DNA from: Nitrospira sp.
GTDB lineage: Bacteria; Nitrospirota; Nitrospiria; Nitrospirales; Nitrospiraceae
Assembly: GCA_024998565.1 (NCBI GenBank)
Contig: JACOEM010000004.1
Coordinates: 232,629-296,628, forward strand
Direction of reading: 5' to 3'
DNA: 64,000 bases
Below are positions 40,613 through 49,693 of this stretch, in pieces. Made by a program: the position numbers and the translations under genes. The notes under the pieces are model-generated. The model made no database searches. It saw only the letters and a program-made list of their open reading frames with translations, and was not told where the DNA came from. Positions within the stretch are counted from its first letter, which is position 1. The number at the start of each line of letters is the position of its first letter.

Positions 40613-40831
40613 GTGCCAAAAGAAGATGTCATAGAAGTGACCGGCACGGTGGCTGAAACACTCCCGAATGCGATGTTTCGCGTAGAACTGGAACACGGGC
40701 ACAGAATTTTAGCGCACATCTCTGGAAAAATGCGGATGCACTTCATCCGTATTCTTCCTGGCGATAAGGTGACTGTGCAGTTGTCGCCCTATGATCTAAC
40801 CAGGGGCCGGATTACCTATCGCTTCAAGTAG
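40613..40831 (+). CDS. infA: Translation initiation factor IF-1
   Basis: 72 residues from GTG 40613. OB fold; [20 protein letters not shown] and [19 protein letters not shown] are signature text. Blocks the A site during initiation. 21 bases after map, 18 before rpmJ. Confidence 0.98.
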   Translation: MPKEDVIEVTGTVAETLPNAMFRVELEHGHRILAHISGKMRMHFIRILPGDKVTVQLSPYDLTRGRITYRFK

Positions 40832-40849
40832 TGGAGAAATGGAATTGCT

Positions 40850-40963
40850 ATGAAGGTCAAGTCGTCAGTCAAGCCGATTTGTGCGAAATGTAAAGTGGTC
40901 CGCAGGCGTGGTGTCGTTCGGGTATTATGCGCCAATCCGCGTCACAAGCAGCGACAGGGTTGA
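40850..40963 (+). CDS. rpmJ: 50S ribosomal protein L36
   Basis: 37 residues, the smallest ribosomal protein. [20 protein letters not shown] then [13 protein letters not shown]: the zinc-binding form (CxxC...C...H). Standard place between infA and rpsM. Confidence 0.96.
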   Translation: MKVKSSVKPICAKCKVVRRRGVVRVLCANPRHKQRQG

Positions 40964-40992
40964 CCGGAATGTGGGTTGCCTTGGCAGGGGTA

Positions 40993-41025
40993 TGTCGAGC
41001 CTGCAAGAGGCTGGTCGAGGCGACA
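40993..41025 (+). promoter_or_regulatory. Structured leader before rpsM (candidate alpha-operon regulatory RNA)
   Basis: In the 133-base rpmJ-rpsM spacer, TGTCG (40993-40997) pairs with CGACA (41021-41025), enclosing AGCCT-gcaag-AGGCT. In E. coli, S4 represses rpsM-rpsK-rpsD-rpoA by binding an RNA structure in this position; the same role here is inference. Confidence 0.35.
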
Positions 41026-41096
41026 TCTGAACGGTGTTGCGAGGGCCCTTCAAGCCAGCTCACGGTGCAATCAAGGGAAGGAATTAGGGGGTAATT

Positions 41097-41486
41097 ATGG
41101 CGCGTATTGCGGGCGTGGATTTGCCAAAAGACAAACGGATCGATATCGGTCTGACCTATGTGTACGGGATTGGCCGGGTGGCCGCTCAGGCCATTCTGAA
41201 GAAGGCCGGTGTCGACGGATCTATTCGCGTGAAGGATGTCAGCGAAGACAAAATCGTCAAGATTCGAGAAGTCATCGAACGTGACTACCGCGTGGAAGGT
41301 GATTTGCGGAAAGAAGTGTCGATGAACATCAAGCGCCTAGTCGATACCGGAACATTCCGTGGACTCCGGCATCGCAAGGGGTTGCCAGTTCGTGGACAGC
41401 GGACCAAGACCAATGCGCGCACCCGAAAGGGCCGACGCTCCGGTGTGGGAAGCAAGCCGCAGAAGCCCGCTGGTTCAAGAGCATAA
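41097..41486 (+). CDS. rpsM: 30S ribosomal protein S13
   Basis: 129 residues. [20 protein letters not shown] start; [20 protein letters not shown] near the end is the tRNA-contacting tail region. First gene of the alpha group. Confidence 0.98.
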   Translation: MARIAGVDLPKDKRIDIGLTYVYGIGRVAAQAILKKAGVDGSIRVKDVSEDKIVKIREVIERDYRVEGDLRKEVSMNIKRLVDTGTFRGLRHRKGLPVRGQRTKTNARTRKGRRSGVGSKPQKPAGSRA

Positions 41487-41527
41487 GAGATTAGACCGAG
41501 CAGGCGCCATGCGCTGAGGGAGATTCT

Positions 41528-41911
41528 ATGAGTGTGAAGAAGGGCAAAAAGAAAGAACGGAAGATTGTTCAGAGCGGAGTCGCTCACGTTCAAGCGTCGT
41601 TCAATAACACGATTGTGACTATTACGGATATGAGCGGGAACACCGTGGTGTGGGCCAGTTCTGGGAATCAAGGGTTTAAAGGCTCCCGTAAGAGCACACC
41701 GTTTGCGGCGCAGAGAGCGGGAGAGGCGGCGGCGAGAAAGGCCATGGAGAATGGTATGCGGCAGGTTGATGTGTATGTCAACGGGCCGGGGGCGGGCCGC
41801 GAGTCTGCCATTCGTTCGTTGCAAAGCGCTGGATTGCGCATCAATCTGATTCGAGACGTGACGCCAATCCCCCACAACGGATGCCGGCCTCCCAAGCGCC
41901 GACGTGTCTAG
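41528..41911 (+). CDS. rpsK: 30S ribosomal protein S11
   Basis: 127 residues. [20 protein letters not shown] and [17 protein letters not shown] are typical. Platform protein near the E-site mRNA. Confidence 0.98.
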   Translation: MSVKKGKKKERKIVQSGVAHVQASFNNTIVTITDMSGNTVVWASSGNQGFKGSRKSTPFAAQRAGEAAARKAMENGMRQVDVYVNGPGAGRESAIRSLQSAGLRINLIRDVTPIPHNGCRPPKRRRV

Positions 41912-41992
41912 TGGTGGTCTCGACGTCATCAGAACAAGGTAATCGCTGAGTTGGTCGTACTTGAGTCGTTGAGGTAGAGGAGGGGTAGTAGC

Positions 41993-42619
41993 GTGGCAAA
42001 ATATAGTGGACCTGTCTGCCGCTTGTGTCGGAGAGAGGGCGAGAAGCTCTTCTTAAAAGGGTCTCGTTGCATGACCGAGAAGTGCGCGATTGAGCGCCGG
42101 AGTTATCCCCCTGGGCAGCATGGTCAGGCTCGTCAGCGGACATCGGATTACAGTCTGCAGTTGCGTGAAAAGCAGAAGCTCAAGAGGATTTACGGACTTC
42201 AGGAGTGCCAATTTCGTGGCATTTTTGAGCGGGCGGAACGGCAAGCCGGCGTCACTGGCGATACGTTGCTGCGGCTCTTGGAATGCCGCTTGGACAATGT
42301 GGTGTATCGGCTCGGCTTCGGAGCCTCTCGGAAAGAGGCTCGGCAGTTGGTCAATCACGGTCACCTGATGATCAACGGTCGCAAAGTGAAGGCGCCCGGT
42401 GCCCTTGTCAAAGCGGGGGATTCCGTGGAAGTCCGACAGAAGAGCCGTGAACTCCTCCCCATTCAAGGAGCACTGGCGGCCGTGGATGGCCGGGGCATTC
42501 CGGAGTGGCTTGAATTGGACCGAGCAGCCTGCAAGGGCACCATTCGTTCGTTGCCGACCAAGGAGCACATCGTGCTCCCGGTCAACGAACAGATGGTCGT
42601 GGAATTGTACTCGCGCTAA
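41993..42619 (+). CDS. rpsD: 30S ribosomal protein S4, zinc-binding type
   Basis: 208 residues from GTG 41993 with AGAGGAGGGG upstream. N-terminal zinc-type cysteines (CRLC, then CMTEKC); RLDNVVYRLGFGASRKEARQ begins the S4 RNA-binding domain. Assembly initiator of the small subunit and candidate repressor of this gene group. Confidence 0.98.
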   Translation: MAKYSGPVCRLCRREGEKLFLKGSRCMTEKCAIERRSYPPGQHGQARQRTSDYSLQLREKQKLKRIYGLQECQFRGIFERAERQAGVTGDTLLRLLECRLDNVVYRLGFGASRKEARQLVNHGHLMINGRKVKAPGALVKAGDSVEVRQKSRELLPIQGALAAVDGRGIPEWLELDRAACKGTIRSLPTKEHIVLPVNEQMVVELYSR

Positions 42620-42703
42620 GAATACGTGGCTGGAGAGCAGCTTACTTATTCCGGCCATGGCTGAACGATAGATGGGCACACACGAGTTAATGAAGGGGGA
42701 GTC

Positions 42704-43705
42704 ATGATTAAAGCGATGAAAGACTTTCAGATCCCCATGCGGGTGGAAGTCGACAAGGACACTCTTTCCCCGACATTCGGCAGATTTACGACCGAGGCAT
42801 TTGAGCGAGGATTTGGCACCACGGTGGGGAACTCCCTGCGTCGAGTATTGCTGTCTTCTTTGACCGGGGCTGCGGTGACCACCGTCAAGATCGAAGGAGT
42901 GTTGCATGAATTCTCCACGATTCCTGGCGTGACAGAAGATGTCACATCCATTATTTTGAATGTGAAAAGTCTTCGGTTGGCGTTGCAGGGTGACAAGCCC
43001 AAGACCATCCGGCTCAAGAAAAAGGGGCCTGGCGAAGCCAAGGGCTCCGATATTACGCACGACGGCGATGTCACGATTCTCACTCCTGATCTGCACATTG
43101 CGACGCTGGACAAAGACGCCTCGCTGGATTTGGAAATGACGATCAAGCACGGCCGAGGGTTTGTGCCGGCTGAACGAAATAAGGAAGAAGGATTGCCCAT
43201 CGGGGTGATCGCCGTGGACTCGATATTCTCCCCGATCAAGCGGGTGAATTTCCATGTCGAGAACGCACGTGTGGGTCGCATGACCGACTATGACAAGCTG
43301 ACGCTAGAAATCTGGACGGACGGCACCATCTCTCCGCGTGACGCATTGTCCAACGCGGCAGGCATCCTCCGTGAACATCTGGATATCTTCATTAATCCTG
43401 AAGAGCGCTCCGATGCCAAACCGGCTGCGGGCAGTGAAGATTTGTCTGATGAAGTGAATAAGAATCTCTATCGCAGCGTAAATGAGTTGGAATTGTCCGT
43501 TCGGGCAGCCAATTGCCTGAAGAATGCCAATATCAAGACGATCGCCGACTTGGTGCAAAAAACAGAAGCAGAAATGTTGAAGACCAAGAATTTCGGGAAA
43601 AAGTCCCTCAACGAAATCAAGGAAATCCTGACCGAAATGGGACTGAGCCTTGGAATGAAAGTCGACGCCTTGCCGTCAGGCGATGCGGGCGTACGTTCAG
43701 AGTAA
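42704..43705 (+). CDS. rpoA: RNA polymerase alpha subunit
   Basis: 333 residues. N-terminal dimerisation domain ([35 protein letters not shown]), a linker near residues 230-250, and the C-terminal domain ([34 protein letters not shown]) that contacts UP elements and activators. Between rpsD and rplQ as usual. Confidence 0.99.
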   Translation: MIKAMKDFQIPMRVEVDKDTLSPTFGRFTTEAFERGFGTTVGNSLRRVLLSSLTGAAVTTVKIEGVLHEFSTIPGVTEDVTSIILNVKSLRLALQGDKPKTIRLKKKGPGEAKGSDITHDGDVTILTPDLHIATLDKDASLDLEMTIKHGRGFVPAERNKEEGLPIGVIAVDSIFSPIKRVNFHVENARVGRMTDYDKLTLEIWTDGTISPRDALSNAAGILREHLDIFINPEERSDAKPAAGSEDLSDEVNKNLYRSVNELELSVRAANCLKNANIKTIADLVQKTEAEMLKTKNFGKKSLNEIKEILTEMGLSLGMKVDALPSGDAGVRSE

Positions 43706-43723
43706 GAAAGGAACAGGACTACC

Positions 43724-44170
43724 GTGCGCCACAAAAAGAAGGGTCGACAGCTCGGACGTCAAACTAAACACCGATGGGCTCTGTTCCGGAGTCTAGTGAC
43801 TTCGTTACTCGAACACGAGCGAATCGAAACGACGGAAGCCAAGGCCAAGGAAGTTCGCGGTTTTACCGATCGCATGATTACCCTTGGGAAAGAAGGGGGG
43901 CTTCCTGCCCGTCGCCGTGCTCTGAGCTTCTTGCGCAGCAAGGCCGTGGTGGCGAAGCTGTTCAGCGATGTCGCATCGCGCTTTCGTGAGCGCCCTGGAG
44001 GCTACACGCGTATCATCCGTACCCGTCGGCGGATTGGTGATGCCGCGGAGATGGTGGCCATTGAATTGGTGACCAGGCCGGAGAAGCCAAAGGCCGTACC
44101 ATCGACGGACGTCGCGGTCGCTGAGAAGAAAGACACGACAGAAAAAGCTTCTGCCCAGGCAGAAAGCTAA
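43724..44170 (+). CDS. rplQ: 50S ribosomal protein L17
   Basis: 148 residues from GTG 43724 ([17 protein letters not shown]). The conserved part ends near residue 120 ([16 protein letters not shown]); the last 28 residues are a charged tail. Final gene of the ribosomal run; a strong terminator follows after 7 bases. Confidence 0.97.
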   Translation: MRHKKKGRQLGRQTKHRWALFRSLVTSLLEHERIETTEAKAKEVRGFTDRMITLGKEGGLPARRRALSFLRSKAVVAKLFSDVASRFRERPGGYTRIIRTRRRIGDAAEMVAIELVTRPEKPKAVPSTDVAVAEKKDTTEKASAQAES

Positions 44171-44174
44171 ACAT

Positions 44175-44216
44175 CGAGGCCACGACGACCTCCCGGTCGT
44201 CGTGGCCTTGTTCTCT
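44175..44216 (+). terminator. Intrinsic terminator after rplQ
   Basis: GGCCACGACGACC (44178-44190), loop TCCC, GGTCGTCGTGGCC (44195-44207): perfect 13-bp stem, extendable by three more pairs, followed by TTGTTCTCTC. It is the only strong intrinsic terminator seen between 10.2 and 44.2 kb. Confidence 0.9.
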
Positions 44217-44277
44217 CCCCACCTCACTCTGCATCGTTATCTCCGATCATTTTCTCAGGCCATGCGCGGGCTGTAGG

Positions 44278-44306
44278 TTTACTTGGCCAGGGTGGAATGC
44301 TACTAT
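44278..44306 (+). promoter_or_regulatory. Candidate promoter of the lpt-rpoN genes
   Basis: TTTACT (44278-44283), 17 bases, TACTAT (44301-44306): 4 of 6 matches in each box, between the rplQ terminator and lptC. Confidence 0.35.
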
Positions 44307-44329
44307 CATGCCACCGACTGTGACCTGGG

Positions 44330-44351
44330 AAGCTCTTTAAATTAGGAGCTT
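44330..44351 (+). promoter_or_regulatory. Hairpin covering the lptC ribosome-binding site
   Basis: AAGCTC (44330-44335) pairs with GAGCTT (44346-44351); the 3' arm contains most of the AGGAG ribosome-binding site (44344-44348) of lptC. Could lower lptC translation; the stem is short and AT-containing. Confidence 0.3.
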
Positions 44352-44357
44352 TTTGCC

Positions 44358-44930
44358 ATGTGGGAACGTTGGATTCGACGAGGTCTTCTAGCGCTGAGTG
44401 TGGTGCTTGCTACATTCCTTGGGTATTTGCTCGTCACACGCTCCAATCCTGGATCTTCGTCGCGTTCGGTCGCGCCGGTTGACACCGAATCGGCCGACGC
44501 CAGAATTCAAGACTTTACCTTCACCCAGACAAAAGGCGATCTTGTTCAGTGGAAAGTTCAAGCCGAACAGGCGCGCCTGTTTGAAAAGGAGAGCCGGGCC
44601 ATACTGAACAATGTCCAAATTACCATGTATGGGGCTCAGGGAAAGGAACTGACCTTGTCAGGTGATGAGGGCACGCTTGATACACAGACCAAGAACTTTC
44701 AACTTTCCAACAGGACCACGCCGATTGTGGTTGAAACTCAAAGTGGCTATATCATTCAGACAAACCATCTTGTGTGGACTGATGCGCGGCATGAAATTCA
44801 AACTCCAGACCATGTCACGATTAACGGACATGGCTTGCAAGTCACCGGCAGGGGGTTGCTGGGGAAAATGGATACAGAAGAATTTCAGGTGTTGGACGAC
44901 GTGCGCGTCGATGTGGTGCCTGCTTCTTAG
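44358..44930 (+). CDS. lptC: LPS export protein LptC
   Basis: 190 residues. One N-terminal membrane anchor (GLLALSVVLATFLGYLLVT), then the periplasmic beta-jellyroll (QDFTFTQTKGDLVQWKVQAE). Passes lipopolysaccharide from the LptB2FG extractor to LptA. First of lptC-lptA-lptB-rpoN; overlaps lptA by 20 bases. Confidence 0.9.
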   Translation: MWERWIRRGLLALSVVLATFLGYLLVTRSNPGSSSRSVAPVDTESADARIQDFTFTQTKGDLVQWKVQAEQARLFEKESRAILNNVQITMYGAQGKELTLSGDEGTLDTQTKNFQLSNRTTPIVVETQSGYIIQTNHLVWTDARHEIQTPDHVTINGHGLQVTGRGLLGKMDTEEFQVLDDVRVDVVPAS

Positions 44931-45504
44931 CGGTGTCGCGCTGCAGTCCAGTCCCTGGGCGCACGGGGCAGAGCCAAGCGCTACGAAAGAGTCGACTTCC
45001 AATCCCGCACCGACGACGATTACGTCTCGCACCATGACGGTCAGTAATCAGGCAAATACCGCGATTTTTGATGGGGCGGTAGTCTTGACTCGTGGCCTGC
45101 TGGTGGTCCATTCGGATCATATGGTGGTCTCGTTTCATCCCAACCGCAATGGGGCCGACAGCAAGCGTGCTAACGGCTCAACCAAACCGAGGAACAATTC
45201 AAGTGGGAGCAAGCCGGAACCACAAGGGCAGGATGCGGGACCCGCGGTCTCGGAGCGTAGTATCCGGATGGTTGAGGCGACGGGCCGAGTGAGAATTGAG
45301 AAAGAAGATGGGCGCGCGACCTGCCAGAAGGCCGTGTACTACGAGGATGAAAAGAAAATCATTCTGACAGGTGATCCGGTGGCTTGGCAGAAAGGGACGC
45401 GCGTATCCGGCAAGCGGATCATTATGTTCCTGGACGAGGATCGCAGTGTGGTGGAGGGGGACTCTCAGGTGGTCATTGAGGGTGAAAGCGGTGGCAAGCG
45501 GTGA
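44911..45504 (+). CDS. lptA: LPS transport periplasmic protein LptA
   Basis: 197 residues from ATG 44911, where a signal peptide begins ([20 protein letters not shown]); the frame is open to 44662 but the extra part is a shadow of lptC. OstA-like core: [20 protein letters not shown] and [20 protein letters not shown]. Between these, about 40 polar residues (near 75-115, rich in Asn, Lys, Ser, Gly) look like an inserted loop. Stop overlaps lptB (GTGA). Confidence 0.88.
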   Translation: MWCLLLSGVALQSSPWAHGAEPSATKESTSNPAPTTITSRTMTVSNQANTAIFDGAVVLTRGLLVVHSDHMVVSFHPNRNGADSKRANGSTKPRNNSSGSKPEPQGQDAGPAVSERSIRMVEATGRVRIEKEDGRATCQKAVYYEDEKKIILTGDPVAWQKGTRVSGKRIIMFLDEDRSVVEGDSQVVIEGESGGKR

Positions 45505-46286
45505 GCCCGACCTCTTCCGACACCCAGACATCGGTCGCCCAGGGTGCGACATCAGCGGGCGTGCCGGATCGCCTGGCCGCCAACGGCCTGGTGAAGAGTT
45601 TTCGCGGACGAAAAGTGGTCAAGGGTGTATCGCTCGATGTGCAGGCCGGCGAAGTCGTCGGTCTTCTCGGGCCGAACGGCGCAGGGAAAACGACGATCTT
45701 CGATATGATGGTGGGACTGTGTCAGCCGGATGAAGGCACGATTGCCTTAAGCGGCCAGGAAATAACCGATTTGCCCATGTATAAGCGGGCTCGGAAGGGC
45801 ATCGGGTATTTGCCGCAGGAATCGTCTGTGTTTCGCCGGCTGTCAGTGGAACACAATATCCTTGCGATTCTGGAGATGCTGGGCTATTCGAGAAGTGAGC
45901 GCATGGAGCGGGTCGAGACATTGCTCAAGGAACTGGATCTGGTGCATATTCGCACAAGTAAGGCCTATGCCTTGTCAGGTGGAGAGCGTCGACGGCTGGA
46001 GATCACGCGAGCATTAGCGACCAGCCCCTCATTCATGCTGCTGGATGAGCCTTTTGCCGGTATCGATCCCATTGCGGTGGCCGATATCCAGCAAATCATT
46101 ATCCGGTTGAAGCAACGGAACATCGGCGTGTTGATTACGGATCACAATGTCCGGGAGACGTTGTCGATTACCGATCGAGCCTACATCATCAATGAAGGCA
46201 CGATCCTGGAAGCGGGCCCACCCGGGGTAATCGAGAAAAGTGAAATGGCTAGGGCCGTATATTTGGGCGAAGGATTCCGCCTGTAG
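45501..46286 (+). CDS. lptB: LPS export ABC transporter ATPase LptB
   Basis: 261 residues from GTG 45501. Walker [11 protein letters not shown]-loop [16 protein letters not shown], signature [11 protein letters not shown], Walker [15 protein letters not shown]-loop ITDHNVRET. Powers LPS extraction with LptF/LptG, not in this window. About 20 extra N-terminal residues compared with E. coli LptB. Confidence 0.96.
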   Translation: MSPTSSDTQTSVAQGATSAGVPDRLAANGLVKSFRGRKVVKGVSLDVQAGEVVGLLGPNGAGKTTIFDMMVGLCQPDEGTIALSGQEITDLPMYKRARKGIGYLPQESSVFRRLSVEHNILAILEMLGYSRSERMERVETLLKELDLVHIRTSKAYALSGGERRRLEITRALATSPSFMLLDEPFAGIDPIAVADIQQIIIRLKQRNIGVLITDHNVRETLSITDRAYIINEGTILEAGPPGVIEKSEMARAVYLGEGFRL

Positions 46287-46306
46287 CGGCAGGGAGTGAG
46301 TGTGCG

Positions 46307-47824
46307 ATGAAGCTGCGACTGGATCTCAGGCTCAGTCAAAAACTGATTATGACGCCGCAATTGCAGCAGGCGATCAAATTGCTGCAACTGTCTCGTTTGG
46401 AGCTTCAGCAAAGTCTGCAGCAGCATCTCATGGAAAATCCGTTGTTGGATGAATTGGCGACGGAAACGGAAGAAAGCGAGGAGACGGCGACGGCGGAGCG
46501 CGAACAGCCTGACACGTCGACCACCGTATCCAGTGAGGTGCGAGGAGAGGGGGACGATAAACCTGCCGAAAGCGGGGAAAACGCCGAGGAATTTTCGGCC
46601 TCCAGTTGGGAAGATTATTTCGATACGGACATGCGTCGCGGTGAAACCGAGTACAGCTCTTCCTCGAAGGAGGAGTTCCCCTCATACGAACAAACTGTGG
46701 CGAAGTCCACGTCGTTAGAAGATCACCTTGTTTGGCAGTTGTCGTTATCGGGCCTCTCGGATCGAGAAAAAGCGATCGGCCGCCTGATCATCGGAAATCT
46801 GGACGACGACGGGTATCTCCGGATGAGTTTGGAGGAGCTGGTCTCCGGCACGGACTATTCGGTGGAGGATGCTGAGTCGGTGCTGAAAGATGTTCAGGGA
46901 TTCGATCCCAATGGCGTGGCGGCACGGGACCTATCCGAATGTCTGCTGCTTCAACTGAAATTTTTGGGCAGGAGCCAGATTGGCTCCTTAGGATCGCGCC
47001 CGGGAGTGCTGAAGGGGACGGTGCTGGAATCCATCGTGCTCCACCATCTGAAGGATCTGGAGAAGAAGCAGTACAACCGCATCGCGAAGGCGCTGAATAT
47101 TTCGATGGACGACGTTTTCGAAGCGACCCGGATCATCGAAGGCTTGGAGCCAAAGCCCGGGCGCCCGTTCTCCAACACACAGAATTACGCGATCGTCCCG
47201 GATGTCTTTGTCGTCAAGAACGAAGGGGTGTGGGAAGTCTTGCTCAATGACGACGGCCTGCCGCGTATGCGGATCAGCCCGTATTACAAGCAGCTGATGT
47301 CGTCAGGGCAATCGGGGTCGGCTGAGACCAAGGCCTATCTCGACGACAAATTACGGGCGGCTCAGTGGGTGATTCGGAGTATCGAACAGCGCAACAAGAC
47401 CATTGTGAAGGTCGTGTCGAGTATCGTGAAGTTTCAAGAAGGCTTTTTCGAGCGTGGAATCCAGCACTTGAAACCGTTGGTTCTCAAGCAAGTCGCTGAG
47501 GATATCGGGATGCACGAGTCGACGATCAGCCGGGTGACGGCCAATAAATATATGTATTGTCCGCAGGGGATGTTGGAGTTGAAATTTTTCTTTAACGCCG
47601 GACTTCAGCGCGCGGATCAGCCGACGGACATGCTGTCGTCCCTCACGGTGCGCGAAATGATCCGGCAAATGGTCGCGGCGGAAGACGCGCGCAAACCGCT
47701 CAAAGATGAAGAGATTGCTGCGCGGCTGCGGACGCAGCAAGTGCTGATCGCCCGTCGCACCGTCGCGAAGTATCGCGCGGAGGACAACATTCCCTCCGCC
47801 ACCCAACGCAGGAAGTTTTTCTAA
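46307..47824 (+). CDS. rpoN: RNA polymerase sigma-54 factor
   Basis: 505 residues. Region I is Gln/Leu-rich (LDLRLSQKLIMTPQLQQAIK), region II acidic (about 50-120), then the core-binding and HTH parts (MHESTISRVTANKYM) and the C-terminal RpoN box ARRTVAKYRAEDNIPS that reads the -24 element. Needs an AAA+ activator. Often controls nitrogen genes, but no convincing -24/-12 site was found before amtB or glnB here. Confidence 0.98.
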   Translation: MKLRLDLRLSQKLIMTPQLQQAIKLLQLSRLELQQSLQQHLMENPLLDELATETEESEETATAEREQPDTSTTVSSEVRGEGDDKPAESGENAEEFSASSWEDYFDTDMRRGETEYSSSSKEEFPSYEQTVAKSTSLEDHLVWQLSLSGLSDREKAIGRLIIGNLDDDGYLRMSLEELVSGTDYSVEDAESVLKDVQGFDPNGVAARDLSECLLLQLKFLGRSQIGSLGSRPGVLKGTVLESIVLHHLKDLEKKQYNRIAKALNISMDDVFEATRIIEGLEPKPGRPFSNTQNYAIVPDVFVVKNEGVWEVLLNDDGLPRMRISPYYKQLMSSGQSGSAETKAYLDDKLRAAQWVIRSIEQRNKTIVKVVSSIVKFQEGFFERGIQHLKPLVLKQVAEDIGMHESTISRVTANKYMYCPQGMLELKFFFNAGLQRADQPTDMLSSLTVREMIRQMVAAEDARKPLKDEEIAARLRTQQVLIARRTVAKYRAEDNIPSATQRRKFF

Positions 47825-47930
47825 GCTGGTCGGGGTTGGCACCAGGGAGGACGTTCCCCTGGGGGTACAATAATCGTCGCAACGGGCTTGCACGTACGGT
47901 GGTGCGGGCAGCCTGAGAAACGAGGATGGA

Positions 47931-48482
47931 ATGCGTTTGATGATCACGGGGCGGCATGTGGCAGTCACTCCTGCTCTACGGGAGTATATCGAAACACGCA
48001 TGGAGCGGCTGGACCGCTACGGGCTGAAGCTCGGGACCTTGCAGATTTTGCTCAGCGTGGAAAAGTTTCATCATGTGGCTGAAGTGGTGGGTGTCGTGCA
48101 GAGCCGGCGTTTGCAAGCGAAGACCTCAACCGAGGAAATGTATGCCTCGATCGATGAAGTCGTCGATAAACTCGGTGCCCAGTTGCGGAAATTGAAAGAG
48201 CGCAAGGTCAATCATAAATTCGGCGATCAACCACGTGTGCGGGCCGTCGCGCGAAAGGCGCCACGGGCTGCGCGTAACGAAGTCGAAGTGGTTCGGCCGA
48301 TTCTCGAAGCATTGACGGTTGAAGAGGCTGTCGAGGCGCTCAATTCCGCGAAGCTCGCAGTGCTGGTCTTTGAGAATGCGCTGTCCGGGACGGTTCAGGT
48401 TCTCCAGCGCTTGCAGAATGGACGGGTGTCTCTGATCGATCCCGCGAGCAACCGTGCTCGCACTGCTCATGGCCGCGCTTAA
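47931..48482 (+). CDS. hpf: Ribosome hibernation promoting factor, long form
   Basis: 183 residues. N-terminal RaiA/HPF domain (ITGRHVAVTPALREYIETRM; TEEMYASIDEVVDKLGAQLR), a linker, and a C-terminal domain (VEEAVEALNSAKLAVLVFEN, GRVSLIDP) like the dimerisation domain of long HPF, which pairs 70S into 100S particles. Downstream of rpoN as in E. coli, though there the protein is the short form. Overlaps rapZ. Confidence 0.92.
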   Translation: MRLMITGRHVAVTPALREYIETRMERLDRYGLKLGTLQILLSVEKFHHVAEVVGVVQSRRLQAKTSTEEMYASIDEVVDKLGAQLRKLKERKVNHKFGDQPRVRAVARKAPRAARNEVEVVRPILEALTVEEAVEALNSAKLAVLVFENALSGTVQVLQRLQNGRVSLIDPASNRARTAHGRA

Positions 48483-49335
48483 TCTCGTCGTGATCAGCGG
48501 CCTTTCCGGATCCGGAAAGAGCCATGCTTTGAAAGCCTTCGAGGACGCAGGATATTTCTGCGTCGACAATCTTCCTCCGGCACTCCTGCCGACCTTTGTC
48601 GAATTATGCTATCAGAAGGGCGGGGAGATTAAGAATGTCGCCCTGGGTATCGATATTCGCGAGCGAGTCTTTTTCGGGGATTTGGCGAAGGTCCTGGGCG
48701 AGCTAAAAGCGCAGGGCCACGCGTTGCAACTTGTGTTTCTGGAAGCCCGAGAGGAAGTGCTGGTTCGCCGATTTTCCGAGAGTCGCCGTCCGCATCCCTT
48801 GTTGCCGCACATGCCGGTCGTGGAAGGCGTGCGGTTCGAACGTGAGCGCCTCAGCGAACTACGGAAGCATGCCGACCGTGTGATCGACACCTCCAACATT
48901 ACGGTGCACGAATTGCGCGAGTTGCTGATCCGGCAGTTCCGCCAGGAAACGGCCGCTCGCCGCATGACCATCTCGCTGGTCACATTCGGGTACAAGTTCG
49001 GCGTGCCCTATGACATTGACCTGCTCTTCGACGTGCGTTTCATTCGCAATCCGTTCTTCGTGCCCGAGCTCAAAGCATTGACCGGGGAGGATGCCCGCGT
49101 GCAGCAGTATGTATTGGGAGATCCCGCGGCCGGTCAATTTCTCGAGCATCTGCAAGGCTTGTTCGGCTTTCTGGTCCCGCTCTATGAGCGGGATCAGCGC
49201 AGCTACCTCAGCATCGGCATCGGGTGTACCGGAGGGCGTCATCGGTCTGTGACCATGGCGGTGCATCTCCGGGAACAATTTGCCGCCCTCGGTTATGACG
49301 TGTCCGTCACCCACCGCGACATGCAAAAACCCTAG
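48469..49335 (+). CDS. rapZ: RapZ-family nucleotide-binding protein
   Basis: 288 residues from ATG 48469 (an in-frame start at 48454 is possible). N-terminal P-loop GLSGSGKS, FCVDNLPPALLPTF, RRFSESRRPHPL; C-terminal SIGIGCTGGRHRSVTMAVHL. In E. coli RapZ delivers small RNA GlmZ to RNase E; outside enterics the role is less clear. In E. coli ptsN lies between hpf and rapZ; here rapZ overlaps hpf and no ptsN is present. Confidence 0.93.
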   Translation: MAALNLVVISGLSGSGKSHALKAFEDAGYFCVDNLPPALLPTFVELCYQKGGEIKNVALGIDIRERVFFGDLAKVLGELKAQGHALQLVFLEAREEVLVRRFSESRRPHPLLPHMPVVEGVRFERERLSELRKHADRVIDTSNITVHELRELLIRQFRQETAARRMTISLVTFGYKFGVPYDIDLLFDVRFIRNPFFVPELKALTGEDARVQQYVLGDPAAGQFLEHLQGLFGFLVPLYERDQRSYLSIGIGCTGGRHRSVTMAVHLREQFAALGYDVSVTHRDMQKP

Positions 49336-49391
49336 TTCCTGAGCGCTGTTTCGCCGTTTCCTCCCGAGAAATGCCTGCGAGGTCCGCTTTC

Positions 49392-49419
49392 TTGACAGGT
49401 GGACTATATCAACTATACT
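49392..49419 (+). promoter_or_regulatory. Sigma-70 promoter before the HTH-pil genes
   Basis: TTGACA (49392-49397), 16 bases, TATACT (49414-49419): 11 of 12 consensus positions. Lies in the spacer after rapZ and should drive the HTH gene and pilM-Q. Confidence 0.7.
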
Positions 49420-49470
49420 TAATTTCGTGGGCTCGAAACATGCGATGAATAGCGGCGTTTGAGGCGGTTT

Positions 49471-49686
49471 GTGAAGAAAGTTAGCGATGTCCCCAAAAAG
49501 AAATTGTACAAGACCAACGAGGTCTGCGAGATGTTCGACATCTCGCGCGCGACGTTATTTCGCTGGGAGCGTGAAGGATTAATCACCGGACCGCCCCGCG
49601 ACTGGCGAAATTGGCGTCTGTATACCGCCGAAAATGTCGAGCAAATCAGGCACGTGATGGGTGGTGGACGAAAAGAGGTCGCGTAG
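49471..49686 (+). CDS. Small MerR-like helix-turn-helix protein
   Basis: 71 residues from GTG 49471 (GAGG about 6 bases upstream; a TTG at 49459 is possible). YKTNEVCEMFDISRATLFRW is a winged helix-turn-helix of the MerR/excisionase type, followed by RDWRNWRLYTAENVEQIRHV. No effector domain, so it probably binds DNA without a small ligand. Located 7 bases before pilM, it may regulate the pilus genes; inference from position. Confidence 0.75.
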   Translation: MKKVSDVPKKKLYKTNEVCEMFDISRATLFRWEREGLITGPPRDWRNWRLYTAENVEQIRHVMGGGRKEVA

Positions 49687-49693
49687 AGAGGGC

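Noticed and set aside
42053..43255. 400-codon frame on the - strand across rpsD and rpoA
   Set aside because: It lies opposite two certain genes. Long antisense frames are common here because of G/C-biased third positions.
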